Shown here piece after piece: positions 1-8,449 of a stretch of DNA of 64,000 bases (positions are counted from its first letter, which is position 1; every line of letters begins with the position of its first letter). The translations under genes were made by a program, and so were the position numbers. A model generated the notes under the pieces. That model was given only the letters and a program-made list of their open reading frames with translations, ran no database searches and had not been told where the DNA came from. This stretch comes from a virus, in IMG/VR virus record IMGVR_UViG_3300021960_006131, positions 26,504 through 90,503 of that record; one strand, written 5' to 3'.

Positions 1-1
1 A

Positions 2-574
2 ACTGGTAATAAAGTAAATTGGACAGGGGCATACTTAGGTAATAGTATCCGTGGCGATTATCCTATAAAAAAATCACTGGCAAGTTTATTGAAAGGTGAG
101 ATATTTGGTATAGCAAATGGCCGTGCAGAGTTTGGTCCAAGAGCATTAGGTAATAGAACATTATGTGCTGATCCAAGAGGCAATAAAATTAAAGATGCTG
201 TAAACAAAATCAAACGTAGACAAGAGTTTAGGCCTTTTGCTCCAATTATACTAGAAGAACATGTACACGACTATTTTGAAATGCCAGGGCACATTAGTAA
301 TGCTCCATATATGCAATTTGTAGCAAGATGTAAAAAGCCAAAAGAATTTCCAGCAATAGTTCATGCAGATGGTACAAGCAGAGTACAAACAGTTAATGAA
401 ACAGAACATCCTGACTTGTATGAACTAATGACACAATTTTATAACGAGACAGGTTGCCCAATGATACTGAACACTAGTTTAAATATCAAAGGAATGCCTA
501 TAGTCAATGATGAGAAAGATGCCGCAGACTTCGAAGAAAAATACAACGTCCCAGTCCACACTAAGGACGATTAA
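2..574 (+). CDS. Carbamoyltransferase, C-terminal part (gene cut by window start)
   Basis: The reading frame is open from base 2, so the gene starts upstream; a TTG at 89 is only an internal in-frame codon. The visible part matches the C-terminal domain of the NodU/CmcH/TobZ carbamoyltransferase family, with NGRAEFGPRALGNRTL followed by ADPR, EFRPFAP and NTSLNIKGMPIV. Family members transfer a carbamoyl group from carbamoyl phosphate to a sugar or antibiotic hydroxyl. The protein ends soon after the NTS-N-KG-PIV motif, somewhat shorter than bacterial relatives. It heads a plus-strand run that includes a glycosyltransferase-like repeat protein and a methyltransferase, which fits glycan or small-molecule decoration. 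Family is secure; substrate is unknown. Confidence 0.88.
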   Translation, partial: TGNKVNWTGAYLGNSIRGDYPIKKSLASLLKGEIFGIANGRAEFGPRALGNRTLCADPRGNKIKDAVNKIKRRQEFRPFAPIILEEHVHDYFEMPGHISNAPYMQFVARCKKPKEFPAIVHADGTSRVQTVNETEHPDLYELMTQFYNETGCPMILNTSLNIKGMPIVNDEKDAADFEEKYNVPVHTKDD

Positions 575-752
575 GAAAAAGTTGCAAGGTAAGTGTACTA
601 CCTGTGGTGGTACTTTGCCAGATCATATTGGTGTATGTCCTGTATGGGGAGAAGAGATATTGCGTAAATATGACAAAATTGATATGGAGGTAGAACATAT
701 TAGTACAGTGGTGCAAAGAGTAGTAGACGAGTTAGAAGAAAGATATGTATGA
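507..752 (+). CDS. Small zinc-ribbon-like protein
   Basis: This is an 81-aa reading frame if the ATG at 507 is used, overlapping the carbamoyltransferase gene by 68 nt. The non-overlapping part carries C-T-T-C-G-G, then CPVWG, then an acidic helical tail. It resembles a zinc ribbon in which the fourth cysteine of a CPxCG knuckle is replaced by tryptophan, so metal binding is doubtful. No clear Shine-Dalgarno precedes 507; a TTG at 582, about 14 nt after an AAGGA, would avoid the overlap and give 57 residues. The end overlaps the next gene by 8 nt, which supports translation of the C-terminal part. No function is recognised. Confidence 0.55.
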   Translation: MMRKMPQTSKKNTTSQSTLRTIKKKLQGKCTTCGGTLPDHIGVCPVWGEEILRKYDKIDMEVEHISTVVQRVVDELEERYV

Positions 753-3700
753 TATATTTTACATAGGAGAAAACGTGAGCCTAAAGGATAATTATCCTTT
801 TGCTAAACAAGTCTCTAGTGAAGAAAACATTAAACCTAAAACTGCATTATATTGGTTAGTAGAGCCTAACACAGAAATACTAGACTTTAGTGTACTTGAA
901 TTTGTGCCTAAAGATTACGACAGCCAATATGAACATATATGGAAATGGAGTAACAACAATTACGGTGGTATAAGATTACTGCCCAAAAAAGTTTCTATAG
1001 GCGTAAAAGAAATTAATCAAGTTGTATGTAAGAAAAAATTCAATATTCTAAGTACAACCACTCCAGAGGATTATTTTGAGCACCACCCTTACGCAACTCA
1101 TGTTTGGTGTGTTGATCCTGAATACAAATTAACAGATGATATTAATTGGGCACCAGATAATTTTGAGCCTACGTTTATACACAGTTTCCATTTAAAAGGC
1201 CAACTAGAACATAAGTATCCAGAAAAGGAAGGCGGCATAAAGTTGTTTCCAAATGATTGGAAAAATGCAGAAACAAAATATCATAATTTCTTAGATGCAA
1301 ATGTTACATATCCTATACTTTATGTTAAAGATGTAAACGATATGCAACAAAGAGACATACTCGATGATGACTATGTTTGGCTAGTTGATTTAGAACATAA
1401 AACAAATGTTAAAACATTTGATTGGGTGCCAAATCCATTTGAGCAAGATTACATACACAATTTTAAAATGCCGTACCAACTCACAGAAAAGTATCCACAG
1501 GATATGGGCGGAATAAATTTAGTGCCAAAAGATTGGCAAAGTGCAGATGTAAAAATACATCCTGACTGCCCTATTGAAGATGAAAACTATGATGTGTTTT
1601 ACACTAACAAACCTTTTGATGCAGATACTTTTGAATTCTATGCAAAGCGATCAGACACAGATTGGTTGTGGGTAATAGATAGAGAATATGACTTCAATGG
1701 CAAGTTGCTATATGTTCCTGCTGAACACGAAGAAGATTATATACATGTTTTCAAATGGGGATTAGAACATAGGTACGATCCTGAAGTTACAGAAGTTTGG
1801 GATAATAGAGTTGCCGGCATATATCTTGTAAATAAAAAATTTGATGTAACAAAGAAAAAACTACACACTGATATAGTCCCCATTAGATACGATGTTTACT
1901 TTACAGATAATATAAATGACTATGGCACTTATGCTCGTAAAAGCAGAACTGATGCATTTTGGCTTGTTGACAGTGAACACAAAATAAGCGAAGTATTTAC
2001 ATGGGTACCACCTTATAGTGAACAAGGCTATATAAACATTTTTAAATTACCAGGGCAATTACAACATAAGTACCCACTCAGTATTACAAATGTAAGTGAT
2101 AATAGATGTGGCGGTATAAAACTTGTACCTAAAAACTATAACGAAGAAGAATTAAAGTACCAAGGTGCTCTTACTGAAGTAGAATTAATAGAATATGAAA
2201 AATTTGATACTATTGAAGAAGGCAGAGAAAAATCTAAACACAAATGGTTTTGGGTTATTGACACTGATGTAGATATTGAAGAAAACTTTGATTTTGATTT
2301 TGTGCCTGATACATGGGACGAAGGAAAACAACATGTGTGGCAAAAACTTAATCCTATAACTGGTAAACAGTATGACTATGGTGGTGTAAGTTTAAATCCA
2401 AAAGAACCACAAACAAAAGGCAGACCAAAATACATTAGAGAAATTTGCAGTACGCAAAAAGAATATCCTGTTTACACAATGACAGCAGATGATGTTGCAA
2501 ACGGTGTAGCGGAGTTTTATAAAAAATGTGCTGAAAGCACAGAAACAAAAATGTTTTGGGTAGTAGACTATTGTGTACAAATCTGTGAATCGTTCGACTT
2601 TAGTTACTACCCAACTCAGTGGGATATAAAAAATGTTCATGTGTGGCAAAATGAAAATGGCGACCACACAGATGTTAGACTATGTCCCACTAACCTATTT
2701 TTAAACAATAACTTTACAGAAAAAGAAATAGTCAATAACACTTTTGATGAACTGAAATTAATGCCTAAACAAGCAAGTGAAATGCCACAATGGAATGTGT
2801 ATGCATTTGATGATACACCACTTAAACAACAATTAATTGACTTTGCTGAACAGGATAATAATGCATACTTTTGGACTGTTGATGCTAATGTTGACACATA
2901 TGATAACTGGAATGCCAAGTATAAACCTGCTGTAGAAAACGCAGATAAAGTACATGTATGGCAAAAACTTAATCCAAGAACAGGTAAAGTACATGCATAT
3001 GGTGGTGTAAGACTGTGGCCAAACCCCTTCTTAGACGTATTTAAAACGTCTTACAGCAGTGATGATATCAAGTATAGTAAAACATCTAGGGGTAAGTTAC
3101 AATACGTTAAAGACGCTCTAAGTGTGTCTAAGCCATACGATATAGTGTTCCTATCATACAAAGAAGCGGGGTCTACGACTGCATATGAGCGTCTTACAGC
3201 AAGGTTTGATGCAACCTGGGTCAAAGACATTAAAGGCATATTTAATGCACACAAAGAGGCGGCAAATAGGGTTAAAAGCGATATGTTTTGGGTAGTAGAT
3301 GCTGATGCTGACATATCAGAAGACTTTGATTTTAGTTATATACCTGATGTGTATGACGAAGAAGTAGTTCATGTATGGGCAAGTAAAAACCCTGTGACTG
3401 GCGAAGAATACGGATACGGTGGTGTTAAACTGTTCAACACAGAACAAGTACTCGAAGCAACTAGTTGGGGATTAGACTTTACTACCGGACTTAGTAATCG
3501 TTTTAAAGCAATGCCACAAGTAAGTTGTGTTACTAGGTTTAATACAGACGCCTTTAGTACTTGGCGTAGTGCCTTTAGGGAATGTGTTAAATTAACACTT
3601 AGTAATGACCCGGATAGCGAGGCTAGATTAAATAGTTGGTTAAATCCACAAGTATATGCAGACTTTGTAGAAGATGCAATAAAAGGTGCAGAACAAGGAA

Positions 3701-3789
3701 AACAATTCGCTTTAGCAAATAATAATAATCCAACTGAATTAAATAAAATTAATGACTACGATTGGTTAGAGGAACAATGGAAAGCATAG
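745..3789 (+). CDS. Glycosyltransferase-like protein with nine tandem repeats
   Basis: The 1014-aa protein is built from about nine copies of a roughly 100-residue module. Each copy has a FW-V-VD core, a short acidic stretch, a (V/I)HVW or IHxF strand, and a closing GG(V/I)xL-P. Copies 6, 8 and 9 keep a DxD-like centre (VIDTDVD, TVDANVD, VVDADAD near residue 852), while copies 1-5 have it reduced to VDxEH/VDxEY. Copy 9 plus the C-terminal 100 residues (FSTWRSAFRECVKL) align by eye with the 320-aa protein at 10575-11537, which has one module. The DxD and the strand pattern suggest a GT-A-type fold; this is inference. The repeats could be binding modules or decayed catalytic domains. The gene overlaps both neighbours, suggesting an operon. 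Confidence 0.75.
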   Translation: MYDIFYIGENVSLKDNYPFAKQVSSEENIKPKTALYWLVEPNTEILDFSVLEFVPKDYDSQYEHIWKWSNNNYGGIRLLPKKVSIGVKEINQVVCKKKFNILSTTTPEDYFEHHPYATHVWCVDPEYKLTDDINWAPDNFEPTFIHSFHLKGQLEHKYPEKEGGIKLFPNDWKNAETKYHNFLDANVTYPILYVKDVNDMQQRDILDDDYVWLVDLEHKTNVKTFDWVPNPFEQDYIHNFKMPYQLTEKYPQDMGGINLVPKDWQSADVKIHPDCPIEDENYDVFYTNKPFDADTFEFYAKRSDTDWLWVIDREYDFNGKLLYVPAEHEEDYIHVFKWGLEHRYDPEVTEVWDNRVAGIYLVNKKFDVTKKKLHTDIVPIRYDVYFTDNINDYGTYARKSRTDAFWLVDSEHKISEVFTWVPPYSEQGYINIFKLPGQLQHKYPLSITNVSDNRCGGIKLVPKNYNEEELKYQGALTEVELIEYEKFDTIEEGREKSKHKWFWVIDTDVDIEENFDFDFVPDTWDEGKQHVWQKLNPITGKQYDYGGVSLNPKEPQTKGRPKYIREICSTQKEYPVYTMTADDVANGVAEFYKKCAESTETKMFWVVDYCVQICESFDFSYYPTQWDIKNVHVWQNENGDHTDVRLCPTNLFLNNNFTEKEIVNNTFDELKLMPKQASEMPQWNVYAFDDTPLKQQLIDFAEQDNNAYFWTVDANVDTYDNWNAKYKPAVENADKVHVWQKLNPRTGKVHAYGGVRLWPNPFLDVFKTSYSSDDIKYSKTSRGKLQYVKDALSVSKPYDIVFLSYKEAGSTTAYERLTARFDATWVKDIKGIFNAHKEAANRVKSDMFWVVDADADISEDFDFSYIPDVYDEEVVHVWASKNPVTGEEYGYGGVKLFNTEQVLEATSWGLDFTTGLSNRFKAMPQVSCVTRFNTDAFSTWRSAFRECVKLTLSNDPDSEARLNSWLNPQVYADFVEDAIKGAEQGKQFALANNNNPTELNKINDYDWLEEQWKA

Positions 3790-4478
3790 TATTAAATAGT
3801 TGGAAAGAAGTGACAGAGTATATTGACGGTGGCTTTTGGCAACCTACTCCTAGTTACTTTGAACACATTGTTCAGCATGGTAATTACTATCCACAACATG
3901 CTTTCAGCAAAGGACAATTGGCAAGTAAGAGTTGGTTACTTGGTAAACTGCATTTAAAAACAAATTTTTCGCCTGATGCTGACCCTATACCAAATGAACT
4001 TACTGTTGCTATTTTAGGCAGTTGGATCGGTGCTCTAGTAGAACCATTGCATAAAACATTTAATATATTACGTTTATATGGAATTGACACAGATGCTGAA
4101 GCAATAGAAAAGTCAGAAAAACTTAATAGACAATTTGTACAAGATGAATGGAAATACAAAGGGGTAGTACATGATGTTGATTTACTAGATTGCGGCGAAA
4201 TGGAATTTCAAACTGGTGGTGAATTAATACAATGCAAACCTAATTGGATTATTAATACCAGTTGCGAACATATGAGTACACTATGGTATGATAGTGTAGA
4301 CAGTGATCAACTTATAATTATGCAAACAAATAATTCAGAAGAGTTTGAAGGACACGTTAATACTTGCAAAGATGTAAAAGAAATGCAAGAAAAATATCCA
4401 TTGTCTAAGACACTTTATGTGGGAGAGTTAGTTACTCCAGCATATACTCGTTTTATGCAAATTGGTTATAAACCTTAA
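3777..4478 (+). CDS. Class I SAM-dependent methyltransferase-like protein
   Basis: This is a 233-aa protein starting at the ATG at 3777, chosen because AGAGGA lies just upstream; a TTG at 3762 in the same frame lacks that spacing. A Rossmann-type opening VAILGSWIGALVEPL is followed by LYGIDTDAEAIEKSEKLN, the usual glycine loop and acidic strand-2 residue of class I methyltransferases. WIINTSCEHM further on sits where motif IV is expected. The substrate is unknown. It overlaps the repeat protein by 13 nt and its stop overlaps the stop of the minus-strand small membrane gene. It is probably part of the decoration operon with the carbamoyltransferase. Confidence 0.72.
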   Translation: MESIVLNSWKEVTEYIDGGFWQPTPSYFEHIVQHGNYYPQHAFSKGQLASKSWLLGKLHLKTNFSPDADPIPNELTVAILGSWIGALVEPLHKTFNILRLYGIDTDAEAIEKSEKLNRQFVQDEWKYKGVVHDVDLLDCGEMEFQTGGELIQCKPNWIINTSCEHMSTLWYDSVDSDQLIIMQTNNSEEFEGHVNTCKDVKEMQEKYPLSKTLYVGELVTPAYTRFMQIGYKP

Positions 4479-4645
4479 AACAAAGTCCACAAATAATAAA
4501 AAAATGCATATCCTATAATTATTGGTATCCAGTACGCAATATTAAATAATACAGTAAATGTACCACTAATTAATGCAATTACACCATCTAAACCACCAAA
4601 GTATAAAAAGGTTAAAGCAAGAATAACTATTAAGAATGTAAACAT
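4475..4645 (-). CDS. Small membrane protein, 56 aa, with its own strong promoter
   Basis: This short gene lies between the methyltransferase and the first radical SAM gene. The 56-aa product is almost entirely hydrophobic: MFTFLIVILALTFLYF, a short GGLDG turn, a middle stretch of mixed hydrophobic and small residues, then AYWIPIIIGYAFFYYLW. Two membrane-spanning helices are likely. An AGGAG stands 4 nt before the ATG and a near-consensus sigma-70 promoter lies 30 nt upstream, so the gene is very likely real. Its stop overlaps the stop of the converging methyltransferase gene by 2 nt. Function is unknown; small early membrane proteins of T-even phages can block superinfection, but nothing here proves that. 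Confidence 0.8.
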   Translation of the reverse strand: MFTFLIVILALTFLYFGGLDGVIALISGTFTVLFNIAYWIPIIIGYAFFYYLWTLF

Positions 4646-4674
4646 AAATCTCCTACAATTTTTATTACTCTTAT

Positions 4675-4703
4675 ATTATAGTAAATTTTGAGATGTTTGT
4701 CAA
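4675..4703 (-). promoter_or_regulatory. Consensus sigma-70 promoter for the small membrane protein
   Basis: On the minus strand a perfect TTGACA (4703-4698) and a perfect TATAAT (4680-4675) are separated by exactly 17 nt. The start would fall about 25 nt before the ATG at 4645, leaving room for the AGGAG site. The -35 hexamer abuts the stop codon of the radical SAM gene. It implies use by host polymerase early in infection, unlike the late elements found elsewhere on this strand. Confidence 0.85.
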
Positions 4704-4704
4704 C

Positions 4705-6117
4705 CTATCTTTGATTATGTTTTGGGTCTGGTCTATTCCACCAACTCCATAATTCAGGATGTTGGCAATAGATATCATTTATTGTTAAACGGCCATCTTG
4801 CCCGTCTTTTCTGATTGCTTGAATAATTTGTTGATACTTACGACCATTAAAGAATTGATCGTTTGCTGTATCAGGCCATTGCTCTTGGAATGTTGGCGAT
4901 TCAAGTAGTCCTTCTAGTTCGCGAATTAATGTTTTTTGCTTGTCAGTTACTCTGGGCCTACAGTAATCTAATAAGTCATTTACTATTTCGTCAAGTATGT
5001 GCCTAGGCCATGCCATTGGTGATAATACTATATCTGCATGGAAGGCAAACATTCGTTTTGTTTCTATTTTAACATCTAGTTCTAGTGCATAATCTAAAAA
5101 GTTTTTGATATCAAATAAACCTGGACCTGTAATTGTTAAGTCCATTATCATTTTATCATTGCCACCTGGTAGTGCTACACCCTCTCTAAAGTTTCTATCC
5201 CATTCTTCCCAATTAAGTCCTGTTCTAATAAACTCACCTATTGGTCCTGTGCCGTCAATACTAGCACACATAGTCCAGTCTTTTGCTTGTGGTAACCAAT
5301 CATATAAGTAATAGTCTTTGTATCTTACTCTACTTAGGTTACTATTATATCTTAAATGAACTTTGTGTAAATTATTATCTGCTTGTAGTCTATCCATTGA
5401 CTTCCAGTGTATATCATACATAAGTGGTTCACCTCCTACCCAGTATAATTCTTCAACTGTGCCCGATTTGATATATTCCCAAAACTCTTCTTCAACTACT
5501 TCCTTTTGGAACTTTTCGATAATCTTCTTATTCTCGGGGACCATGAATGGTTGTTGTTCAGGAGTCCAAAGGTCGTGTTTCCTTTTTTCCGTTTCCCAAC
5601 TGCTACTGAGTTGTTCGCCACACATACGGCATTTAAAATTGCATAAATTACTATACCTATAATCAAAAGAGATAGGTTCCATTGTAGTATATCCATTTTC
5701 GTCTGTCTCCTCAAAACATTGATCTATTTTGTTGTTAAATAAAAATCCTGTAAACCATTGACGATATGTACTGTTACTTAATAAACTGTCATTGCACACA
5801 TCACATTGTGGTATCTTTTCGCCTGCCATAAGTTTTTTTCTTATGTCCATCATATAGGGTGAGTTCCAGTGTTCTTTTAAACTCACAGGCTTATAGTCAG
5901 CAATAGTACCTGATTCTTTTACTTCTCCATACTTTTCGTCATTACTTGCATCTATGTACTGTTTTTGAAATTGATGTTCTTCCCTACTTGCACAACACAT
6001 ACGCCTTTCACTTTGTGGTGAAATATATGTGTGAGTCCAAGGAGCAGTACAAAATACTTTGTTAGGTGAATCTGGACTTACAGAACCATGTTCCCAAATT
6101 GGTTTTATTTTACTCAC
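4705..6117 (-). CDS. Radical SAM protein with N-terminal extra cysteine motif
   Basis: This is a protein of about 470 aa. The start is taken as the GTG at 6117, which has AGGAT 8 nt upstream; a TTG two codons earlier sits too close to that site. Counting from the TTG, the radical SAM cluster motif C-x3-C-x2-C is at residues 161-168 (CNFKCRMC), and GGEP at 230-233 is the SAM-binding GGE motif. Before the core there are cysteines in FCTAPW (25), CC (43-44) and CDVC (107, 110), which look like twitch/SPASM-type auxiliary iron-sulfur ligands placed N-terminally. Such enzymes often modify peptides. It overlaps the upstream oxygenase gene. Substrate unknown. Confidence 0.88.
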   Translation of the reverse strand: MSKIKPIWEHGSVSPDSPNKVFCTAPWTHTYISPQSERRMCCASREEHQFQKQYIDASNDEKYGEVKESGTIADYKPVSLKEHWNSPYMMDIRKKLMAGEKIPQCDVCNDSLLSNSTYRQWFTGFLFNNKIDQCFEETDENGYTTMEPISFDYRYSNLCNFKCRMCGEQLSSSWETEKRKHDLWTPEQQPFMVPENKKIIEKFQKEVVEEEFWEYIKSGTVEELYWVGGEPLMYDIHWKSMDRLQADNNLHKVHLRYNSNLSRVRYKDYYLYDWLPQAKDWTMCASIDGTGPIGEFIRTGLNWEEWDRNFREGVALPGGNDKMIMDLTITGPGLFDIKNFLDYALELDVKIETKRMFAFHADIVLSPMAWPRHILDEIVNDLLDYCRPRVTDKQKTLIRELEGLLESPTFQEQWPDTANDQFFNGRKYQQIIQAIRKDGQDGRLTINDIYCQHPELWSWWNRPDPKHNQR

Positions 6118-6745
6118 TATCAAATCCTATATGTATTGTATCTCTATGATTTTCTGTTGGAAAATTTATTCTGTGTAATTGTCTTGCTCTAAATATTACA
6201 GCAGTACCAGGAGTGCCATTATAAAACTTACCAGGTATGTCGCTTACACAAGAATATTTATTTTTTATTTCACTATATGATTTATCAGCGATGTATGTTA
6301 AGTCTTCTTCCATACATACAGCACCGTTACTTTCGTTCACATCATTTAAATAAATTATCATTTTAATTCTGTTTTCTGGTTGGTAAGTATCAGCATGCCA
6401 AAACAATGAAGGCCAGCCGCCTGATAAAAGTTGTTTGTGTTCAGACTGATCAAATTCAACATCTGGTATTCTTGAACCCCACAAATAGGCATTTGACATT
6501 TCTGGCACAGGATACATTCTCTCCATTCTGAACTCTTTTATATTACCAGGTATCCATTCTTCTATAATTTTATATTCGTGAAGCATATTAAATTGATCTA
6601 TATTACTAAAAAGATCAATAGCAGGCATATTATTGAATTGCAATTCGCTTGTTAATTGAATTTTGTGATACAATTTATACAAATTTATTAAAATAGCATT
6701 TGGGATTTTAAAACAATATGGTTTGCCTTTGTCTGGTATTTGCAT
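6110..6745 (-). CDS. 2OG-Fe(II) oxygenase, phytanoyl-CoA dioxygenase-like
   Basis: The 211-aa protein has the iron-binding triad of 2-oxoglutarate oxygenases: WHAD (His117, Asp119) and a distal LHR (His191), followed ten residues later by Arg201, which would bind the 2OG carboxylate. IIYLNDVNESNGAV between them is typical of the PhyH-like double-stranded beta-helix. The gene lies between two radical SAM genes and overlaps the downstream one, so they are probably translated together. It likely hydroxylates a small molecule or a side chain; the substrate is unknown. The family call is firm. Confidence 0.85.
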   Translation of the reverse strand: MQIPDKGKPYCFKIPNAILINLYKLYHKIQLTSELQFNNMPAIDLFSNIDQFNMLHEYKIIEEWIPGNIKEFRMERMYPVPEMSNAYLWGSRIPDVEFDQSEHKQLLSGGWPSLFWHADTYQPENRIKMIIYLNDVNESNGAVCMEEDLTYIADKSYSEIKNKYSCVSDIPGKFYNGTPGTAVIFRARQLHRINFPTENHRDTIHIGFDSE

Positions 6746-6753
6746 ATCAATAG

Positions 6754-8439
6754 TTATTGTGTTCCACCTAAGCCATCATTATCAGTGTCCCATCCTATAC
6801 TACTGCCTGCTTTCTTTTTAAAATCAGGCTCGTCCGCATACTTGTCATCATCGTAATCATCTTGGCTTTCACCGGTTTGGCGTCTGTCTTTTCTGTTTTC
6901 AGTTCTGTCTCGGACATCTATAACTTGCACTACACCATCTTCATCAACTTCTCTGTGTGCATATATTTCTACAGCACGTTCGCCTTTGGGTTTTTGAATA
7001 TCTTCTTCCTCAACCTCTAATGGTCTAACTTCTAAACTGTCATACCATTCTACTAAGTTAGGGAATGTTTTTCTAAAATCCTTTCCTCTTCTTACATCAT
7101 ACTGATCATAAAAAACTTTAAAGTCATGTTCTAACTTCCATCTATCAGCAGTATTTCTATGAGGTGTTTTAACAACGTCTAAGTATTCTATTAGTCTACT
7201 TAGTTGATCTGCTTCCCAAGATTGTACTAATGCTCTGCCTGTGCCGTCGACTTCATTCTTTTCTTGTACTTTTCTATGCCATGCTAATAATTGATCGTGG
7301 TACTTTGATCTTAAATGATCTGGAAGTGTTAATGCACTTTGAAAACTTGGAAAACGCAATATGTTTACACTAAAACTTGGCTTATTATGACCAAACTCTC
7401 TTTTAAGTTCTAAAACCCAATCTAAAAATTCTACCATGCTGTCTAAACACAATGCATTAATAGTCATCATCATATGAAAGCCTTCTATTTTACCTTCTCT
7501 TAACATCTTAACACAATTTTGACTAAACTGCGGAAAATCTAATCCATCTCTAATGTACTCCCCTTGAGCACCAAAAGCCTCGCCACTTGTATATAAATGA
7601 AAACGTTCAACGTGTTGAGTTGCTTCTGCAAGTTTTGTTATTAGTGTATCCTTTGCACCCAAGTTACTGTTAATTGCATAACGCATTTTCTTTGCATTAG
7701 GATGAATGTCACCGTTTTCTTTGAACCAATCAAATAGTCCCCAAACACTAGCACTCATTGTAGGCTCGCCGCCTGTGATTCTTAATTCGTCTAGTTCTAA
7801 ACTTAGTTCAGGCCACCATTCCCAAAATGCTTTCACATAAGGATTCTCTTCGTCTTTTTCAAATGGATCGGCGTAAGGAGCATCATCTATAAAATGCCCT
7901 CTTGCATCACTTCTAATATTTGAGTAACCGCCATTAGTTCTTATGTCTTTTACCCATGTAGAGGAGAATGCTGGGTTACAATAACTACATGCAAACTGAC
8001 ATGTTCTATCAAAAGCAATTTCTAAAGTTTTTAAGTTTACATCTTCTGCTGGATCCATGTTTGCAATTCGTTGCAATTCTGCATCACTGTAAATATGTGT
8101 TTTAAATGTCCTATCGCTGACAGGTCTACTGCCATCAGCATCTTTTTCCATGTCTTCAATTTTCCAGCAATATTCACATTCCTTAGGTCTTGTGCCTTCT
8201 AACATCATTTGACGCATTTTCTTTTTGTGTCGAGTGTTATGAATTGCACTTGGATTAGTTTTTATTTCTTCTTTATCAATGTTATGTGCAGGGGGATGGT
8301 GGCAACTTGCTGTGCCTCCGTGTCCTAGCCAAATAGTTGCATTGTACCATTTAGCACCACAAAACGAATCTGATATCGGATCAATTACTCTTGTTCTATA
8401 GTCATCAAATGATTCATTCGGTTGTCTACCTTTACTCAT
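6754..8439 (-). CDS. Radical SAM protein, paralogue of the upstream gene
   Basis: The 561-aa protein carries C-x3-C-x2-C at residues 147-154 (CQFACSYC) and GGEP at 223-226. An N-terminal extra motif holds Cys27, Cys46 with CHHPPAH, and the pair CEYCW at 88-91. The same N-terminal block and a shared C-terminal FY-Q-D-RR-DF pattern appear in the 510-aa protein just upstream, so the two are paralogues. A charged, probably disordered tail of about 80 residues is unique to this copy. GGAGAAAAG precedes the ATG. The arrangement with a neighbouring oxygenase and an SDR-like gene suggests a multi-step modification pathway; product unknown. Confidence 0.88.
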   Translation of the reverse strand: MSKGRQPNESFDDYRTRVIDPISDSFCGAKWYNATIWLGHGGTASCHHPPAHNIDKEEIKTNPSAIHNTRHKKKMRQMMLEGTRPKECEYCWKIEDMEKDADGSRPVSDRTFKTHIYSDAELQRIANMDPAEDVNLKTLEIAFDRTCQFACSYCNPAFSSTWVKDIRTNGGYSNIRSDARGHFIDDAPYADPFEKDEENPYVKAFWEWWPELSLELDELRITGGEPTMSASVWGLFDWFKENGDIHPNAKKMRYAINSNLGAKDTLITKLAEATQHVERFHLYTSGEAFGAQGEYIRDGLDFPQFSQNCVKMLREGKIEGFHMMMTINALCLDSMVEFLDWVLELKREFGHNKPSFSVNILRFPSFQSALTLPDHLRSKYHDQLLAWHRKVQEKNEVDGTGRALVQSWEADQLSRLIEYLDVVKTPHRNTADRWKLEHDFKVFYDQYDVRRGKDFRKTFPNLVEWYDSLEVRPLEVEEEDIQKPKGERAVEIYAHREVDEDGVVQVIDVRDRTENRKDRRQTGESQDDYDDDKYADEPDFKKKAGSSIGWDTDNDGLGGTQ

Positions 8440-8449
8440 CTTTTCTCCT

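Noticed and set aside
89-574. TTG at 89 as the start of the carbamoyltransferase gene
   Set aside because: The frame is open and conserved in type back to base 2, so the gene begins outside the window.
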